Source: DATBVX01 sp963695985
Lineage (GTDB): Bacteria; Pseudomonadota; Gammaproteobacteria; Steroidobacterales; Steroidobacteraceae
Reading direction: 5' to 3'
DNA length: 64,000 nt
Assembly: GCA_963695985.1 (NCBI GenBank)
Contig: CAVOIC010000015.1
Location: 62,001 to 126,000, forward strand
Position numbers and translations under genes: made by a program. Of this stretch, positions 52,601 through 60,943 are shown one piece after another (within the stretch, counting starts at the first letter, position 1; the number at the start of each line of letters is the position of its first letter). The notes under the pieces are model-generated. The model searched no databases. It was not told the origin of the DNA and saw only the letters and a list, made by a program, of their open reading frames with translations.

Positions 52601-55136
52601 TCTCGAGGCTGCCGACCGGGCGCTCGCCGACCTGAACGCGGATCGCTCCAACCAGGAAAGGGCGGTCGAGCTCAAGCGCTACCTGCACACGCTCAAGGGC
52701 GGCGCGCATATGGCGGGCATTTCTGCCATGGGCAACCTGAGCCACGAGCTCGAGACACTGATGATCCAGATCGATAGTGGTGCGGTGGAGGGAGACGATG
52801 CCGCCTACGACCTCCTGCAAGCCAGTCTCGATGAGCTCGGTCACATGCGCGATGCCGTTGGCGCAGGCAGACGCGTCGATCCGGCCCGGGAACTGATCCA
52901 ACGCATTCACGCACTCTCCAGCGGTGCTCCAACGTCAGCGGCGGCGGGCGAGCCCGCTGCCCCGGCACCGCCGTTACCCGCGCCGCAAGTTCCCAAGGCT
53001 CCGCAGGCCGCGCCGCCGCCAGCGGCGCAGCCTCCCGTCCCTCCCGCTGCGATCCACGCAGCGCCGGCTGCCGTCGAGCCGCCGCGCACGCAAGCGAGTC
53101 CGGCGCCGCCTGTTGCTCCGCCAGAGCGCCTTGCCGTCAGGCCCGACGCTATTCCGGCGCGGGCCGCGGAGCCGATTGCCGTCGAACTGAAGGCGCTGGA
53201 GGAAGTGAGCGCGGAGGAGGAGAGCACGGAAGAAGAGAGCGCGGAAGAAGAGGTCGCAGCACCGATCGCGCTGCCACCGGGCCGTGAGCCTCAGCCGGCC
53301 GGTGAGCGCCAGGAGCTCGCGCGCGTCGATGCGGAATTGCTCGACACGCTGCTCAACAACGCGGGCGAAGTGAGCATCTTCCGCTCGCGCCTCGAGCAGC
53401 AGGTCGGCTCCATCGATTTCAACTTGGCCGAGTTGTCGCGCACTGTGACCCGCCTCAAGGAGCAGCTGCGCAAGCTCGAGCTCGAGACCGAGGCGCAGAT
53501 CCTGCACCGGCACCAGGCCGAGCAACCGCGGCGCCAGGATTTCGACCCGCTCGAGCTCGATCGCTACTCGGCGATCCAGCAGTTCTCACGCGCGCTCGCC
53601 GAGTCCGCGAGCGACGTCGCGAGCCTGCAGGGCCTGCTCGAGAATCTCACGCGCGAGGCGCACAACCTGCTGATGCAGCAGGCGCGCGTCGTCACCGAAC
53701 TGCAGAACGGGCTGATGCGCACGCGCATGGTGCCGTTCCAGCGCCACGTGCAGCGCTTCAGCCGGCTGGTCCGCCAGGTCGCGACCGAAACCGGCAAGCG
53801 CGTCGAGCTGGTGGTCGAGGGCGCTGCCGGCGAACTCGATCGGCAGGTGCTCGAGCGCATGCGGCCTCCCTTCGAACACATGCTGCGCAACGCCGTCGTG
53901 CACGGCATCGAGACGCCTGCCGAGCGCCTCGCCAAGGGCAAGCCGGAAACCGGCCGCATCACGGTGGACCTGCACCGCGAGGGTGCGGAAGTCGTGATCG
54001 ACGTCAGCGACGACGGCGCCGGGATGAACGTGAAGGCGATCCGCGACAAGGCGGTTGCGATGGGACTGGTCGATCCACGCCGCACGCTCACCGACGAAGA
54101 GGCGATGCAGCTCATCCTCGAGCCGGGCTTCAGCACCGCGGGCTCGGTCACCAAGGCGGCTGGCCGCGGCGTGGGCATGGACGTCGTCGCCACCGAGGTG
54201 AAGAAACTCGGTGGAGCACTTTTCATAGAATCTAGTCCGGGCGCGGGCACGAAGTTCACGGTGCGCCTGCCCTTCACGCTCGCGATCAGCCAGGCGCTGA
54301 TCGTGCGCGTCGTCGACGAGTTGTACGCGCTGCCTCTGCCAACGGTCGAAGGCGTGGTGCGGCTCAATCGCGACGAAGTGCAGCGCCACCTCGACGAGGA
54401 ATCGCCGTCGTTCGACTACGGCGGGCAGAAGTATCGCTTCCAGCACCTCGGCGCATTTCTCGGCAGCGGGCCGTCGCTGCTTCCCGAAGCGGATATGGCC
54501 GTCTCCGTCATCCTGGTGCGCGCGGGCGAGCACTCCACTGCCCTCGTGACCGACGAGCTCGTGGGCAGCCGCGAGATCGTGGTCAAGTCGGTAGGGCCGC
54601 AGATCTCGGGCATTCGCGGCATTTCGGGCGCCACCATCCTGGGGGACGGCCGCATCGTCATCATTCTCGACGTCGGGGCGCTGGTGCGCTCGGAATGGCG
54701 CCGCGCGCCCTTCGATGCGGCTCTCGGCCGCGATCGCGAGGACCGGCGCACCTTTGCGCTGGTGGTCGACGACTCGATTACCGTGCGTCGCGTCACGCAG
54801 CGGCTGCTGGAGCGCAACGGCATGCGCGTCATGACCGCCAAGGACGGTGTGGATGCCGTCTCCCTCATGCAGGAACACGTGCCTGACGTGATCCTGCTCG
54901 ACATCGAGATGCCGCGCATGGATGGCTACGAAGTGGCTTCGCACGTGCGCAACGATCCGCGCCTGAAGGATGTGCCGATCGTCATGATCACCTCGCGCGT
55001 GGGCGAGAAACATCGTGCGCGCGCGATCGAGCTCGGCGTCAGTGACTACCTCGGCAAGCCTTACCAGGAAGCGCAGCTCCTCGACGCGATCGAGCCGCTC
55101 GTCAGGAAGCGCAAGCGCGAGGGCACCCATCAGTGA
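49656..55136 (+). CDS. chpA: Hybrid chemosensory histidine kinase ChpA
   Basis: This large CheA-like kinase phosphorylates PilG and PilH. From ATG 49656 it is 1,826 aa; a GTG at 49614 would add 14. The N-terminal third is helical and Hpt/FimL-like without an obvious phospho-His. Hpt sites are His670 (SFHTLKGSG), a degenerate His844 (CHTLSGSSK, Lys lost) and His1011 (YLHTLKGGA). A Pro/Ala linker and a Glu-rich stretch (about 1,180-1,205) precede the kinase core (MLRNAVVHG, DDGAGMN, GRGVGMDVV), a CheW-like domain and a receiver with Asp1749. P. aeruginosa ChpA is larger (2,472 aa) with more Hpt-type domains. Confidence 0.95.
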   Translation: MTDLSSQTLHVVNRELTATLNEARVALEGFAEHPDSTALLEQCAAHLHAAHGVLRMVEVYGAALLAEEMEQVTGYLAANAAETKNQAEGLDALMRAMVQLPAYLERVLGGGRDLALVLLPLLNDLRAVRGSALLSEGTLLLLNLTSEQQPAPLPPRAGEPPLTIVQWARRLRPRFQVGLLGWIRGERVKQNLEILARVAGKLEQVATRQPVFQLWWVVGAVLEALIDGGLAEGATIKRLMGLADREIKRLYGMGESRYSDSAPLDLLNNLLYYVARSGTSGPRVMAVRASFKLSELLPVDASVEQERENLSAPSVKLMRTVGAAIKEDLTKVKDVLDIFVRKGGTNIAELAPQLELLRKISDTLGVLGLGGLRTRVQGEIQQLQAMISQGAPANDAVLVQMAATLIGVEDSLDDQLVRLIMPTAGPEHGEDSQLEIGDDSDYRQVTEAVMRECIVNLARVKDAIALAVTKPGEGQGLDAVPQLLRGITAGLLMLGKSRAVEIVEAIGRQVKAMLQPGTGRIGPDRLDRLADSIVSLEYYMETVQSGRSDPWYMLDNAERCLGALEALQASVAPAGLPADAGVYARTLAIETEKASAGRPAQPPTAGAVEQEVATHPGGIAPAPRAPDPEFLAIFIEEAKEEAASIERRFPIWEQNPAETDALIGVRRSFHTLKGSGRMVGAQQIGEYCWSIENLLNRLIDKTLTRTPGMINLLREATQALPQLIEQLEVARAPTADLKGIMSRAEAYAAGREPEQHVTTTTASEDLVGGESLAEAPSIRVAVPGRETAAPHPTTPARPAMDPVLHDIYSRESAEHLAAIRDFLARSASLPPPWIVTESLYRACHTLSGSSKMAEARQGIKVAEPLNQYMRKLFESGIGLSVQGREALSEAADAIENVIANINESTGYFASHPGLVARIRELDAALDAEIASRPLAIDASAIIRAPVAEGPAVAPEVEPEAEEESGEFDADIAAIFSEEATELLEAADRALADLNADRSNQERAVELKRYLHTLKGGAHMAGISAMGNLSHELETLMIQIDSGAVEGDDAAYDLLQASLDELGHMRDAVGAGRRVDPARELIQRIHALSSGAPTSAAAGEPAAPAPPLPAPQVPKAPQAAPPPAAQPPVPPAAIHAAPAAVEPPRTQASPAPPVAPPERLAVRPDAIPARAAEPIAVELKALEEVSAEEESTEEESAEEEVAAPIALPPGREPQPAGERQELARVDAELLDTLLNNAGEVSIFRSRLEQQVGSIDFNLAELSRTVTRLKEQLRKLELETEAQILHRHQAEQPRRQDFDPLELDRYSAIQQFSRALAESASDVASLQGLLENLTREAHNLLMQQARVVTELQNGLMRTRMVPFQRHVQRFSRLVRQVATETGKRVELVVEGAAGELDRQVLERMRPPFEHMLRNAVVHGIETPAERLAKGKPETGRITVDLHREGAEVVIDVSDDGAGMNVKAIRDKAVAMGLVDPRRTLTDEEAMQLILEPGFSTAGSVTKAAGRGVGMDVVATEVKKLGGALFIESSPGAGTKFTVRLPFTLAISQALIVRVVDELYALPLPTVEGVVRLNRDEVQRHLDEESPSFDYGGQKYRFQHLGAFLGSGPSLLPEADMAVSVILVRAGEHSTALVTDELVGSREIVVKSVGPQISGIRGISGATILGDGRIVIILDVGALVRSEWRRAPFDAALGRDREDRRTFALVVDDSITVRRVTQRLLERNGMRVMTAKDGVDAVSLMQEHVPDVILLDIEMPRMDGYEVASHVRNDPRLKDVPIVMITSRVGEKHRARAIELGVSDYLGKPYQEAQLLDAIEPLVRKRKREGTHQ

Positions 55137-55152
55137 AGCGGCCGCGATCGTT

Positions 55153-55272
55153 CAGGGAGACCCGATCAGGAAGGTCCTTTCGAGAACGCCGTGAATACAT
55201 CCCTGTAGGCTCCGGCGGCGACGTCCCTGTCGCCGACGGTCTCGAAAGGACCTTCCCGACCGTGTCTCCCTG
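55153..55272. repeat. Large inverted repeat between chpA and chpC
   Basis: Arms 55153-55185 and 55240-55272 are 33 bp each and nearly complementary (CAGGGAGAC start, CCTTTCGAGA end). They enclose a second hairpin CGGCGAC / GTCGCCG at 55216-55235. The inner part, from CCGGCGGCGAC to TCGAAAGG, repeats the element upstream of pilG. It fills most of the 174-bp gap, in the place where P. aeruginosa has chpB. Confidence 0.85.
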
Positions 55273-55310
55273 GGCGTGCTGCGTCCGACAGGGATTGGAG
55301 CGTCGACTCT

Positions 55311-55784
55311 ATGGAAATTCCGGTCACTGAGCTCTACAGCCTGCTCATTCCGCTCGTCGACGAGCGGCTGATCGTGCCGCGCGCGAGCGTGGCGGAAGTG
55401 ATTGGCTACCAGGCACCGGAGGAAATGGCCGGCGCCCCGGCGTGGTATCTCGGCACCATCAGCTGGAACGGGCGCAACGTGCCGGTGGTGTCGTTCGAGG
55501 GGGCGTGCGGACAGGCGCTCCCGGTCGCGGGCGGCCGCACGCGCATCGTCGTGTTCTACTGTCTCGGCAAGAGACTGCAGTCGGGATTCTTCGGCGTCCT
55601 CACCCAGGGATTCCCGCAGCTGGTGCGCGTCAACGCGGACGTGGTGAAGGCCGATGCGAGCCGCAGCTTCGGCGAGCGCACCCCGGTATTGTGCCAGGTG
55701 CGCATGATCAACGAGACGCCTCTGGTGCCGGACCTCGAGCGCCTCGAAGAGATGATCAGCGAAGAAACCTCAGTCGCCGCCTGA
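55311..55784 (+). CDS. chpC: CheW-like protein ChpC
   Basis: A 157-aa second CheW-domain protein of the Pil-Chp system. The segment LLIPLVDERLIVPRASVAEVIGY and WYLGTISWNGRNVPVVSFE fit ChpC. Compared with PilI it lacks an N-terminal extension. Its C-terminal 15 bp overlap the convergent rsmE 3' end, so the last five codons are shared in opposite strands. Confidence 0.9.
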   Translation: MEIPVTELYSLLIPLVDERLIVPRASVAEVIGYQAPEEMAGAPAWYLGTISWNGRNVPVVSFEGACGQALPVAGGRTRIVVFYCLGKRLQSGFFGVLTQGFPQLVRVNADVVKADASRSFGERTPVLCQVRMINETPLVPDLERLEEMISEETSVAA

Positions 55785-56534
55785 AGACGCGGCCGGCGAC
55801 TCCGAGCCCAGATCCCCAGCGATCAGCTGCAGCGCCGTGAGTGCTGCGATGGCTGCAGTTTCCGTGCGCAGAACACGCGGGCCGAGACGCATGGCCTGAA
55901 AACCTGCCGCGAACGTCGCCGCGCGCTCGCCCTTGGACAGGCCGCCCTCCGGACCGATCAGCAGTATCGCGCGCGCGTGTGGCTTCACGTCCCGGGGCGA
56001 ACCGCCGCCCGACGCATCGAGCAGGATGCGCACGCCTTCGGCCGGGCACGTTGCGAGCCATCCGCCGAATTCGAGCGGCGCGTGAATCCGCGGCAGCCGA
56101 TTGCGCCCGCACTGCTCGCAGGCCGCGATCGCGACGCCGAGCCAGTGCTCGCGCTTGCGCTCCGCCTGGCTGCCATTGAGCCGCACGACGCTGCGCTCGG
56201 TCAGAAGCGGCACGATCTCGGCGACGCCGAGCTCGGTGGCTTTCTGCACCACCCAGTCCATGCGCTCACCTCGCGATATTCCCTGCACCAGGGTGAGATG
56301 CAAGGGCGACTCGCGATCGACGCTGCAGCATTCACCGGTCTGCACCCGCACCACGATGCCACGGGCATCGACGATCTTCGCCGGGTACTCGCAGCCCTCA
56401 CCGTCGAACAGCGTCAACTCGTCTCCGGGGCCGAGCCGCAGCACGCGGCTCACGTGCGCAGCGGCCGACTCGCTCAGGCTCACGATCGCACCGGGGCGCA
56501 GCGGCCGGTGGCAATGGATGCGGGTTACGCGCAC
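55770..56534 (-). CDS. rsmE: 16S rRNA (uracil1498-N3)-methyltransferase RsmE
   Basis: Methylates U1498 in the 30S decoding region. The 254-aa SPOUT-fold protein has an N-terminal PUA-like domain (AAAHVSRVLRLGPGDELTLFDGEG) and the C-terminal knot with LLIGPEGGLSKGERA and LGPRVLRTETAAIAAL. The start is GTG inside the end of bioA (overlap of 10 bp). It converges with chpC. Confidence 0.95.
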   Translation of the reverse strand: MRVTRIHCHRPLRPGAIVSLSESAAAHVSRVLRLGPGDELTLFDGEGCEYPAKIVDARGIVVRVQTGECCSVDRESPLHLTLVQGISRGERMDWVVQKATELGVAEIVPLLTERSVVRLNGSQAERKREHWLGVAIAACEQCGRNRLPRIHAPLEFGGWLATCPAEGVRILLDASGGGSPRDVKPHARAILLIGPEGGLSKGERAATFAAGFQAMRLGPRVLRTETAAIAALTALQLIAGDLGSESPAASSGGD

Positions 56535-57889
56535 GTGGCGAGCTCGATGCCCTCGCGGGCAACTGCAACCATGAGCCGGATCTCCTCATCGCTGATCACG
56601 TAAGGCGGCATGAAATACACGACGTTGCCGAGCGGGCGCAGGAGCACGCCACGCTCCAGGCCGTGACGATACACGAGGAGTCCGCGCCGCTCGCGCCAGT
56701 CGTACGGCTCGCGGCGGACCTTGTCGCGTACCAGCTCGATAGCGACGATCATGCCGTGTTGGCGCACCTCGGCCACGTGCGGATGATCACTGAGGTCACG
56801 GGCGAGGCCGCCCGTCAGCTGCGAGCGGCGGTGGTTGGCTCGGATCACGTCGTCACGCGCGAACAACTCGAGGCTTGCGAGCGCGGCGGCACACGCCAGC
56901 GGGTTGCCCGTGTAGCTGTGCGAATGCAGGAACGCGGTGAGGCGCGTGTACTCATCGTAGAACGCCTGGTAGATGGGTTCGGTAGTGAGTACGGCCGACA
57001 AGGGCAGGTAACCGCCCGTCAGGCCCTTGGAGAGACACATGAGATCGGGACGAATGCGCGCCTGCTCGCAAGCGAACATCGTTCCGGTGCGCCCGAAGCC
57101 GACTGCGATCTCGTCCGCGATCAGCAGCACGCCGTGACGGTCGCATGCCGCGCGCAGCAGCTCCAGGTACACCGGGTGATACATGCGCATGCTGCCCGCG
57201 CATTGCACCAGTGGCTCCACGATGACAGCCGCGACTTCGTCGGCGTGCCGCGCCAGCGTTTCCTCCATGAGCGCGAACTTGCGCCGCGAGTGCGCTTCCC
57301 AGCTCTCTCCGGCCTCGCGCTCGAAGCAATCGGGCGAGGGCACGGTGATGACATCCATGAGCAGCGGCTGGTATATCGACTTGTAGAGCTCGACGTTGCC
57401 GACCGCAAGCGCGCCCAGGGTTTCGCCGTGATAGCTGTTGCTGAGAGTGATGAAGCGACGTTTGGCGGTCTTCCCGAGATTACGCCAGTAATGGAAGCTC
57501 ATCTTGACCGCGACCTCCACCGCCGCGGAACCGTTGTCGGCATAGAAACAGCGCGTGAGGCCCGCCGGAGCGAGACGCGTGAGTCGCTCGGCGAGCTCTA
57601 CCGCGGGCGCGTGAGTGAAGCCGGCGAGCAGGGTGTGTTCGAGGGCTTCGAGCTGCGCAGCGATGCGCGCGTTGATGAACGCATTGGAATGCCCGAACAG
57701 GTTTACCCACCAGGAGCTGATCGCATCGAGATAGCGGTGTCCGGCGTAATCCTCGAGCCAAACGCCGGCGCCGCGCCGGATCGGAATCATCGGCAGCGAC
57801 TCGTGGTCGCGCATCTGACTGCACGGGTGCCAGACGACCGCGAGATCGCGACGCGCAAGAGCAGAGTTGTCGACGGGTAGCTGACTCAT
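56525..57889 (-). CDS. bioA: Adenosylmethionine-8-amino-7-oxononanoate aminotransferase BioA
   Basis: A biotin synthesis enzyme using SAM as amino donor to make DAPA. The 454-aa class III aminotransferase has the N-terminal VWHPCSQMRDHE loop specific to BioA, ISSWWVNLFGH, FYADNGSAAVEVA, the PLP region LLIADEIAVGFGRTG and the catalytic Lys in CLSKGLTGGYLPLSAVL. It is divergent from ampD by 94 bp and overlaps rsmE. The order rsmE-bioA beside chp genes is also found in Pseudomonas. Confidence 0.95.
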   Translation of the reverse strand: MSQLPVDNSALARRDLAVVWHPCSQMRDHESLPMIPIRRGAGVWLEDYAGHRYLDAISSWWVNLFGHSNAFINARIAAQLEALEHTLLAGFTHAPAVELAERLTRLAPAGLTRCFYADNGSAAVEVAVKMSFHYWRNLGKTAKRRFITLSNSYHGETLGALAVGNVELYKSIYQPLLMDVITVPSPDCFEREAGESWEAHSRRKFALMEETLARHADEVAAVIVEPLVQCAGSMRMYHPVYLELLRAACDRHGVLLIADEIAVGFGRTGTMFACEQARIRPDLMCLSKGLTGGYLPLSAVLTTEPIYQAFYDEYTRLTAFLHSHSYTGNPLACAAALASLELFARDDVIRANHRRSQLTGGLARDLSDHPHVAEVRQHGMIVAIELVRDKVRREPYDWRERRGLLVYRHGLERGVLLRPLGNVVYFMPPYVISDEEIRLMVAVAREGIELATCA

Positions 57890-57983
57890 GGCGGGGAGAC
57901 CGGGGGCTGCATTCTGTCACAGGCACAGCACGGGCGCCGTTTCTGGCATGATCCGCACCCAATCAGGCCAGCGGCGGGAGCGG

Positions 57984-58598
57984 ATGGTCAGGCGCAAGCG
58001 CAGCGAAACAGGCGCGACAGATTCGCCGGTCGATATCGCGACGGGCCGGCTGCGCGCGGCACGGCGCGTCGACTCGCCGAACTGCGATGCGCGCCCGCCC
58101 GGCGTGCGCATCGACCTCATCGTCATTCACGGCATCAGCCTTCCGCCCGGCGAGTTCGGCGGCCCGTGGATCGACCGCTTGTTCACCAATTCGCTGCCGC
58201 CGAAGGAGCATCCCTATTTCGCCGAGATCGCGGACCAGCGTGTTTCGGCACACCTGCTGATCGATCGGCGGGGGCACATCACGCAGTATGTTCCCTTCCA
58301 GCAGCGCGCCTGGCACGCCGGTGAGTCGAGTTATGCAGGCCGCATGGCTTGTAATGATTTCTCCATCGGGATCGAGCTCGAAGGGACCGATTCCACGCCC
58401 TACGAGGACGCGCAGTACGTGGCTTTGGCGCGGGTCATCTGCATGCTGGTTGAGTCCTACCCGGATCTGCATGCGGCGCGGCTCGCTGCGCACAGCGACA
58501 TCGCGCCGGGCCGCAAGACCGATCCGGGTCCGAGCTTCGACTGGCCGCGCCTGAAGACCCTGATCGCGCTCGAGCAGAGCTCGAGCCCCGGGTACTGA
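57984..58598 (+). CDS. ampD: 1,6-anhydro-N-acetylmuramyl-L-alanine amidase AmpD
   Basis: A cytosolic amidase that recycles anhydromuropeptides; its loss induces AmpC beta-lactamases in many species. The 204-aa sequence has zinc ligands in LIVIHGISLPPG (His), RAWHAGESSY (His) and SDIAPGRKTDPGPSFDW (Asp/His region). The ATG with GGGAG just upstream is preferred over one 36 bp earlier. It is paired with ampE, the standard order. Confidence 0.94.
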   Translation: MVRRKRSETGATDSPVDIATGRLRAARRVDSPNCDARPPGVRIDLIVIHGISLPPGEFGGPWIDRLFTNSLPPKEHPYFAEIADQRVSAHLLIDRRGHITQYVPFQQRAWHAGESSYAGRMACNDFSIGIELEGTDSTPYEDAQYVALARVICMLVESYPDLHAARLAAHSDIAPGRKTDPGPSFDWPRLKTLIALEQSSSPGY

Positions 58599-58606
58599 GA
58601 CCGAGC

Positions 58607-59521
58607 ATGACGCTGCTCGCCCTGCTGCTGGGACTGCTGCTCGAACGCGCCGCGACGCAGCTCCTGCGCCTGCGCGAGCCGCGCTGGTTCGACGGCTACC
58701 TGGACTGGGCCCTCACTCGCTTTCGCGACCTGCATGGCGGCGCCGCGTTCGTGATGACGATCCTGCTGGTGGCGCTGCCAGTACTGCCGGTTGCGCTGGT
58801 GGCCTGGATCTTTCGCGAAGTGCTGCTCGGCATTCTCTTCGTCGGCTTCGGCGCGCTGGTGCTGGTGTTCTCGCTCGGGCCACGCGATCTGAAGACCGAA
58901 GTGGACGAGTACCTGGAGGCTATCGAGGCCGGCGATCGCGAGCGAGCCGCGCGCGTCGCGCGGGAGATTGCCGAGCACGATGCCGCGCAGCGCACCACAG
59001 ACAGCGCTGGCACGCTCGCCGAGGCGATCTTCGTGCAGACCAACAACCGGGCGTTCGGGGTCTTTTTCTGGTTCATGGTGGCGGGACCGGCCGGCGCCTG
59101 GGCGTTTCGCGTCAGCGATCTCATGCGGCGGCGCGCGGTGTTCGAGTATCGCGGCCGCGCTGAGGCCTCGAAAGAAATACCGGAGTTCGTGCACGCACTG
59201 CAGGTCATCCACGGCTTGCTCGCCTGGGCGCCGGCACGCCTGCTCGCCTTCGGATACGCGCTGGCCGGAGACTTTGCGCGCGCCCGCAGCGCCTGGCGAT
59301 ACGTCATGGGCGCGACCGCGGCGCCATTCTTCGAGGCCAACGATGAGTTGCTCGGCAGCGTGGGGCGGGCTGCGGTAGATGACGAGGAGTCTGCCGTGAG
59401 CAACGTGCAGCCGCTGCCTGAGGCCGCTGACATCAGGGCGTGCATGCGACTCGCAAGTCGCGCGCTGCTCATCTGGCTGGTGTTCGTCGCTGCGCTCGTG
59501 CTCATCGGATGGGTGCGTTGA
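58607..59521 (+). CDS. ampE: AmpE-like inner membrane protein
   Basis: A 304-aa membrane protein co-encoded with ampD in gammaproteobacteria and thought to sense envelope state in beta-lactamase regulation. It has hydrophobic helices at about residues 44-66 and 68-90 (VMTILLVALPVLPVALVAWIF, LLGILFVGFGALVLVFS), a central soluble part (YLEAIEAGDRERAARVARE) and a C-terminal TM (LLIWLVFVAALVLIGWV). Its TGA overlaps the ATG of btuF (ATGA-like TGATG). Confidence 0.88.
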   Translation: MTLLALLLGLLLERAATQLLRLREPRWFDGYLDWALTRFRDLHGGAAFVMTILLVALPVLPVALVAWIFREVLLGILFVGFGALVLVFSLGPRDLKTEVDEYLEAIEAGDRERAARVAREIAEHDAAQRTTDSAGTLAEAIFVQTNNRAFGVFFWFMVAGPAGAWAFRVSDLMRRRAVFEYRGRAEASKEIPEFVHALQVIHGLLAWAPARLLAFGYALAGDFARARSAWRYVMGATAAPFFEANDELLGSVGRAAVDDEESAVSNVQPLPEAADIRACMRLASRALLIWLVFVAALVLIGWVR

Positions 59522-60399
59522 TGCAGGGCCGGGTGCTCACGGGCGGCGCGCTGCTGCTGGGACTTGCGCTCTGTTGCGCGGCGGCTGCGCTGCGCGCCGC
59601 CGCTCCGGCCCAGCGCATCGTGAGCCTGGCACCGAACCTTACCGAGCTGGTCTATAGCGCCGGTGCCGGAGATCGCATGGTCGGAGCGGACGCCTATAGC
59701 GATTTTCCGGCCGCGGCGCGCACGCTGCCGCGCGTCGGCGATGCGTTCCAGGTCGATTACGAGCGAGTGCTGGCGCTGCATCCTGATCTGGTCCTGGTGT
59801 GGGACACGGGCACGCCGGAGCCCGTGATCGAAAAGCTCAAGCGCCTGAGCCTGCACGTGGAGCGCATCAACACCTCGAAGCTTGGGGACATCGCGGCCGC
59901 CATCGAGCGCATCGGCGCGCTCGCGGGGACCGAGGCACAGGCCGCACGGGCGGCCACGGATTTCACAGCGGCAATCGAGGCACTGCGACGCTCGCATGCC
60001 CACGACGGTCCGGTGTCAGTGTTCTTCCAGATCTCCGCCGTGCCGCTCTTTACCGTCAACGGCGAACATCTCATCAGCGACATCCTCGGCGTCTGCGGCG
60101 CTCAGAACATCTTCGCCGACCTCAAGCAGCTCGCCCCGCCGGTGAGCGTGGAAGCCGTGCTCCAGCGCGACCCGCAAGTCATCATGGCCGGCAACGACAG
60201 CGATCAGGCGGACGATCCGCTCGCGCACTGGCGCCGCTGGCCGCAACTCGCAGCCGTGCGCCATGACAATCTGTACCTCGTCAGTGCGGACCGAATCGCC
60301 CGCTCGACCACGCGGGTCGCGGAGGGCACGAAGGAAGTGTGTGATCTGCTCGCCGAGGCGCGCGCGCATCTCGCCGCGCCGGGAACCCGCTCGCCATGA
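59521..60399 (+). CDS. btuF: Cobalamin ABC transporter substrate-binding protein BtuF-like
   Basis: A 292-aa periplasmic binding protein with a signal peptide (cleavage near LRA). The class III binding fold begins RIVSLAPNLTELVYSAGAGDRMVG, with the paired-lobe helix and HPDLVLVWDTGTP, then PLFTVNGEHLISDILGVCGA. These match BtuF, which binds vitamin B12 and delivers it to BtuCD; haem- and siderophore-binding relatives are possible but less likely given the nearby adenosyltransferase and NrdJ. BtuC/BtuD genes are not in the window. Confidence 0.82.
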   Translation: MQGRVLTGGALLLGLALCCAAAALRAAAPAQRIVSLAPNLTELVYSAGAGDRMVGADAYSDFPAAARTLPRVGDAFQVDYERVLALHPDLVLVWDTGTPEPVIEKLKRLSLHVERINTSKLGDIAAAIERIGALAGTEAQAARAATDFTAAIEALRRSHAHDGPVSVFFQISAVPLFTVNGEHLISDILGVCGAQNIFADLKQLAPPVSVEAVLQRDPQVIMAGNDSDQADDPLAHWRRWPQLAAVRHDNLYLVSADRIARSTTRVAEGTKEVCDLLAEARAHLAAPGTRSP

Positions 60400-60911
60400 A
60401 GCAGCCGGCATCCAGCTCGCATGACGAGCACAGTGCAGCGCACGCCGGGTCGCAAGCGCCTGATGGCGCGCGCACCGATCGTCGTCGGCCTCATCCGATG
60501 CCGGTGGCACGACGCCTGCTGATGGTGTTGATCGTGCTGGGCGTGCTCGGCGCCTTCTCGCTCCTGATCTGGCTCGCGGTGCAGATTCGTGTGCTGACGA
60601 ACGACTCGCGCATTGCGACCGCGGACGATGTGCATCGCGCTGCGCAACTGTTTCGAATACTGGCGTGGATCTTGAGCGCTTCGATAGTAGGAGCCGCGCT
60701 GTGGATCGGTCACTTCGCCTGGCGCATCCGCCGCACGGAGGTGTATCCGCCCCCGGGTTCACGTCATCTGCGCGCACGGCGCGTGCTGCGCGGGGTGCAG
60801 GCGCGACGGATCGCCAGCATCTGCATGGTGCTCGCCACGCTGCTGCTGGCTTGCGGATTGGCGCTGGCACCGCTCGTCATGCGCTTGCTGGTGTCGGCCG
60901 GATTCCAGTAA
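60396..60911 (+). CDS. Predicted membrane protein, unknown
   Basis: A 171-aa protein overlapping btuF by four bases (ATGA). Three hydrophobic stretches appear near residues 36-60, 88-108 and 142-168. The loop between the second and third is basic (RTEVYPPPGSRHLRARRVLRG). The N-terminal 30 residues are polar. I do not recognise the family. Translational coupling to btuF suggests some relation to transport or envelope function, but the sequence does not show what. Confidence 0.7.
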   Translation: MKQPASSSHDEHSAAHAGSQAPDGARTDRRRPHPMPVARRLLMVLIVLGVLGAFSLLIWLAVQIRVLTNDSRIATADDVHRAAQLFRILAWILSASIVGAALWIGHFAWRIRRTEVYPPPGSRHLRARRVLRGVQARRIASICMVLATLLLACGLALAPLVMRLLVSAGFQ

Positions 60912-60943
60912 GGCGAAGGTCCACACATTCCGGAGGTTCGCAC

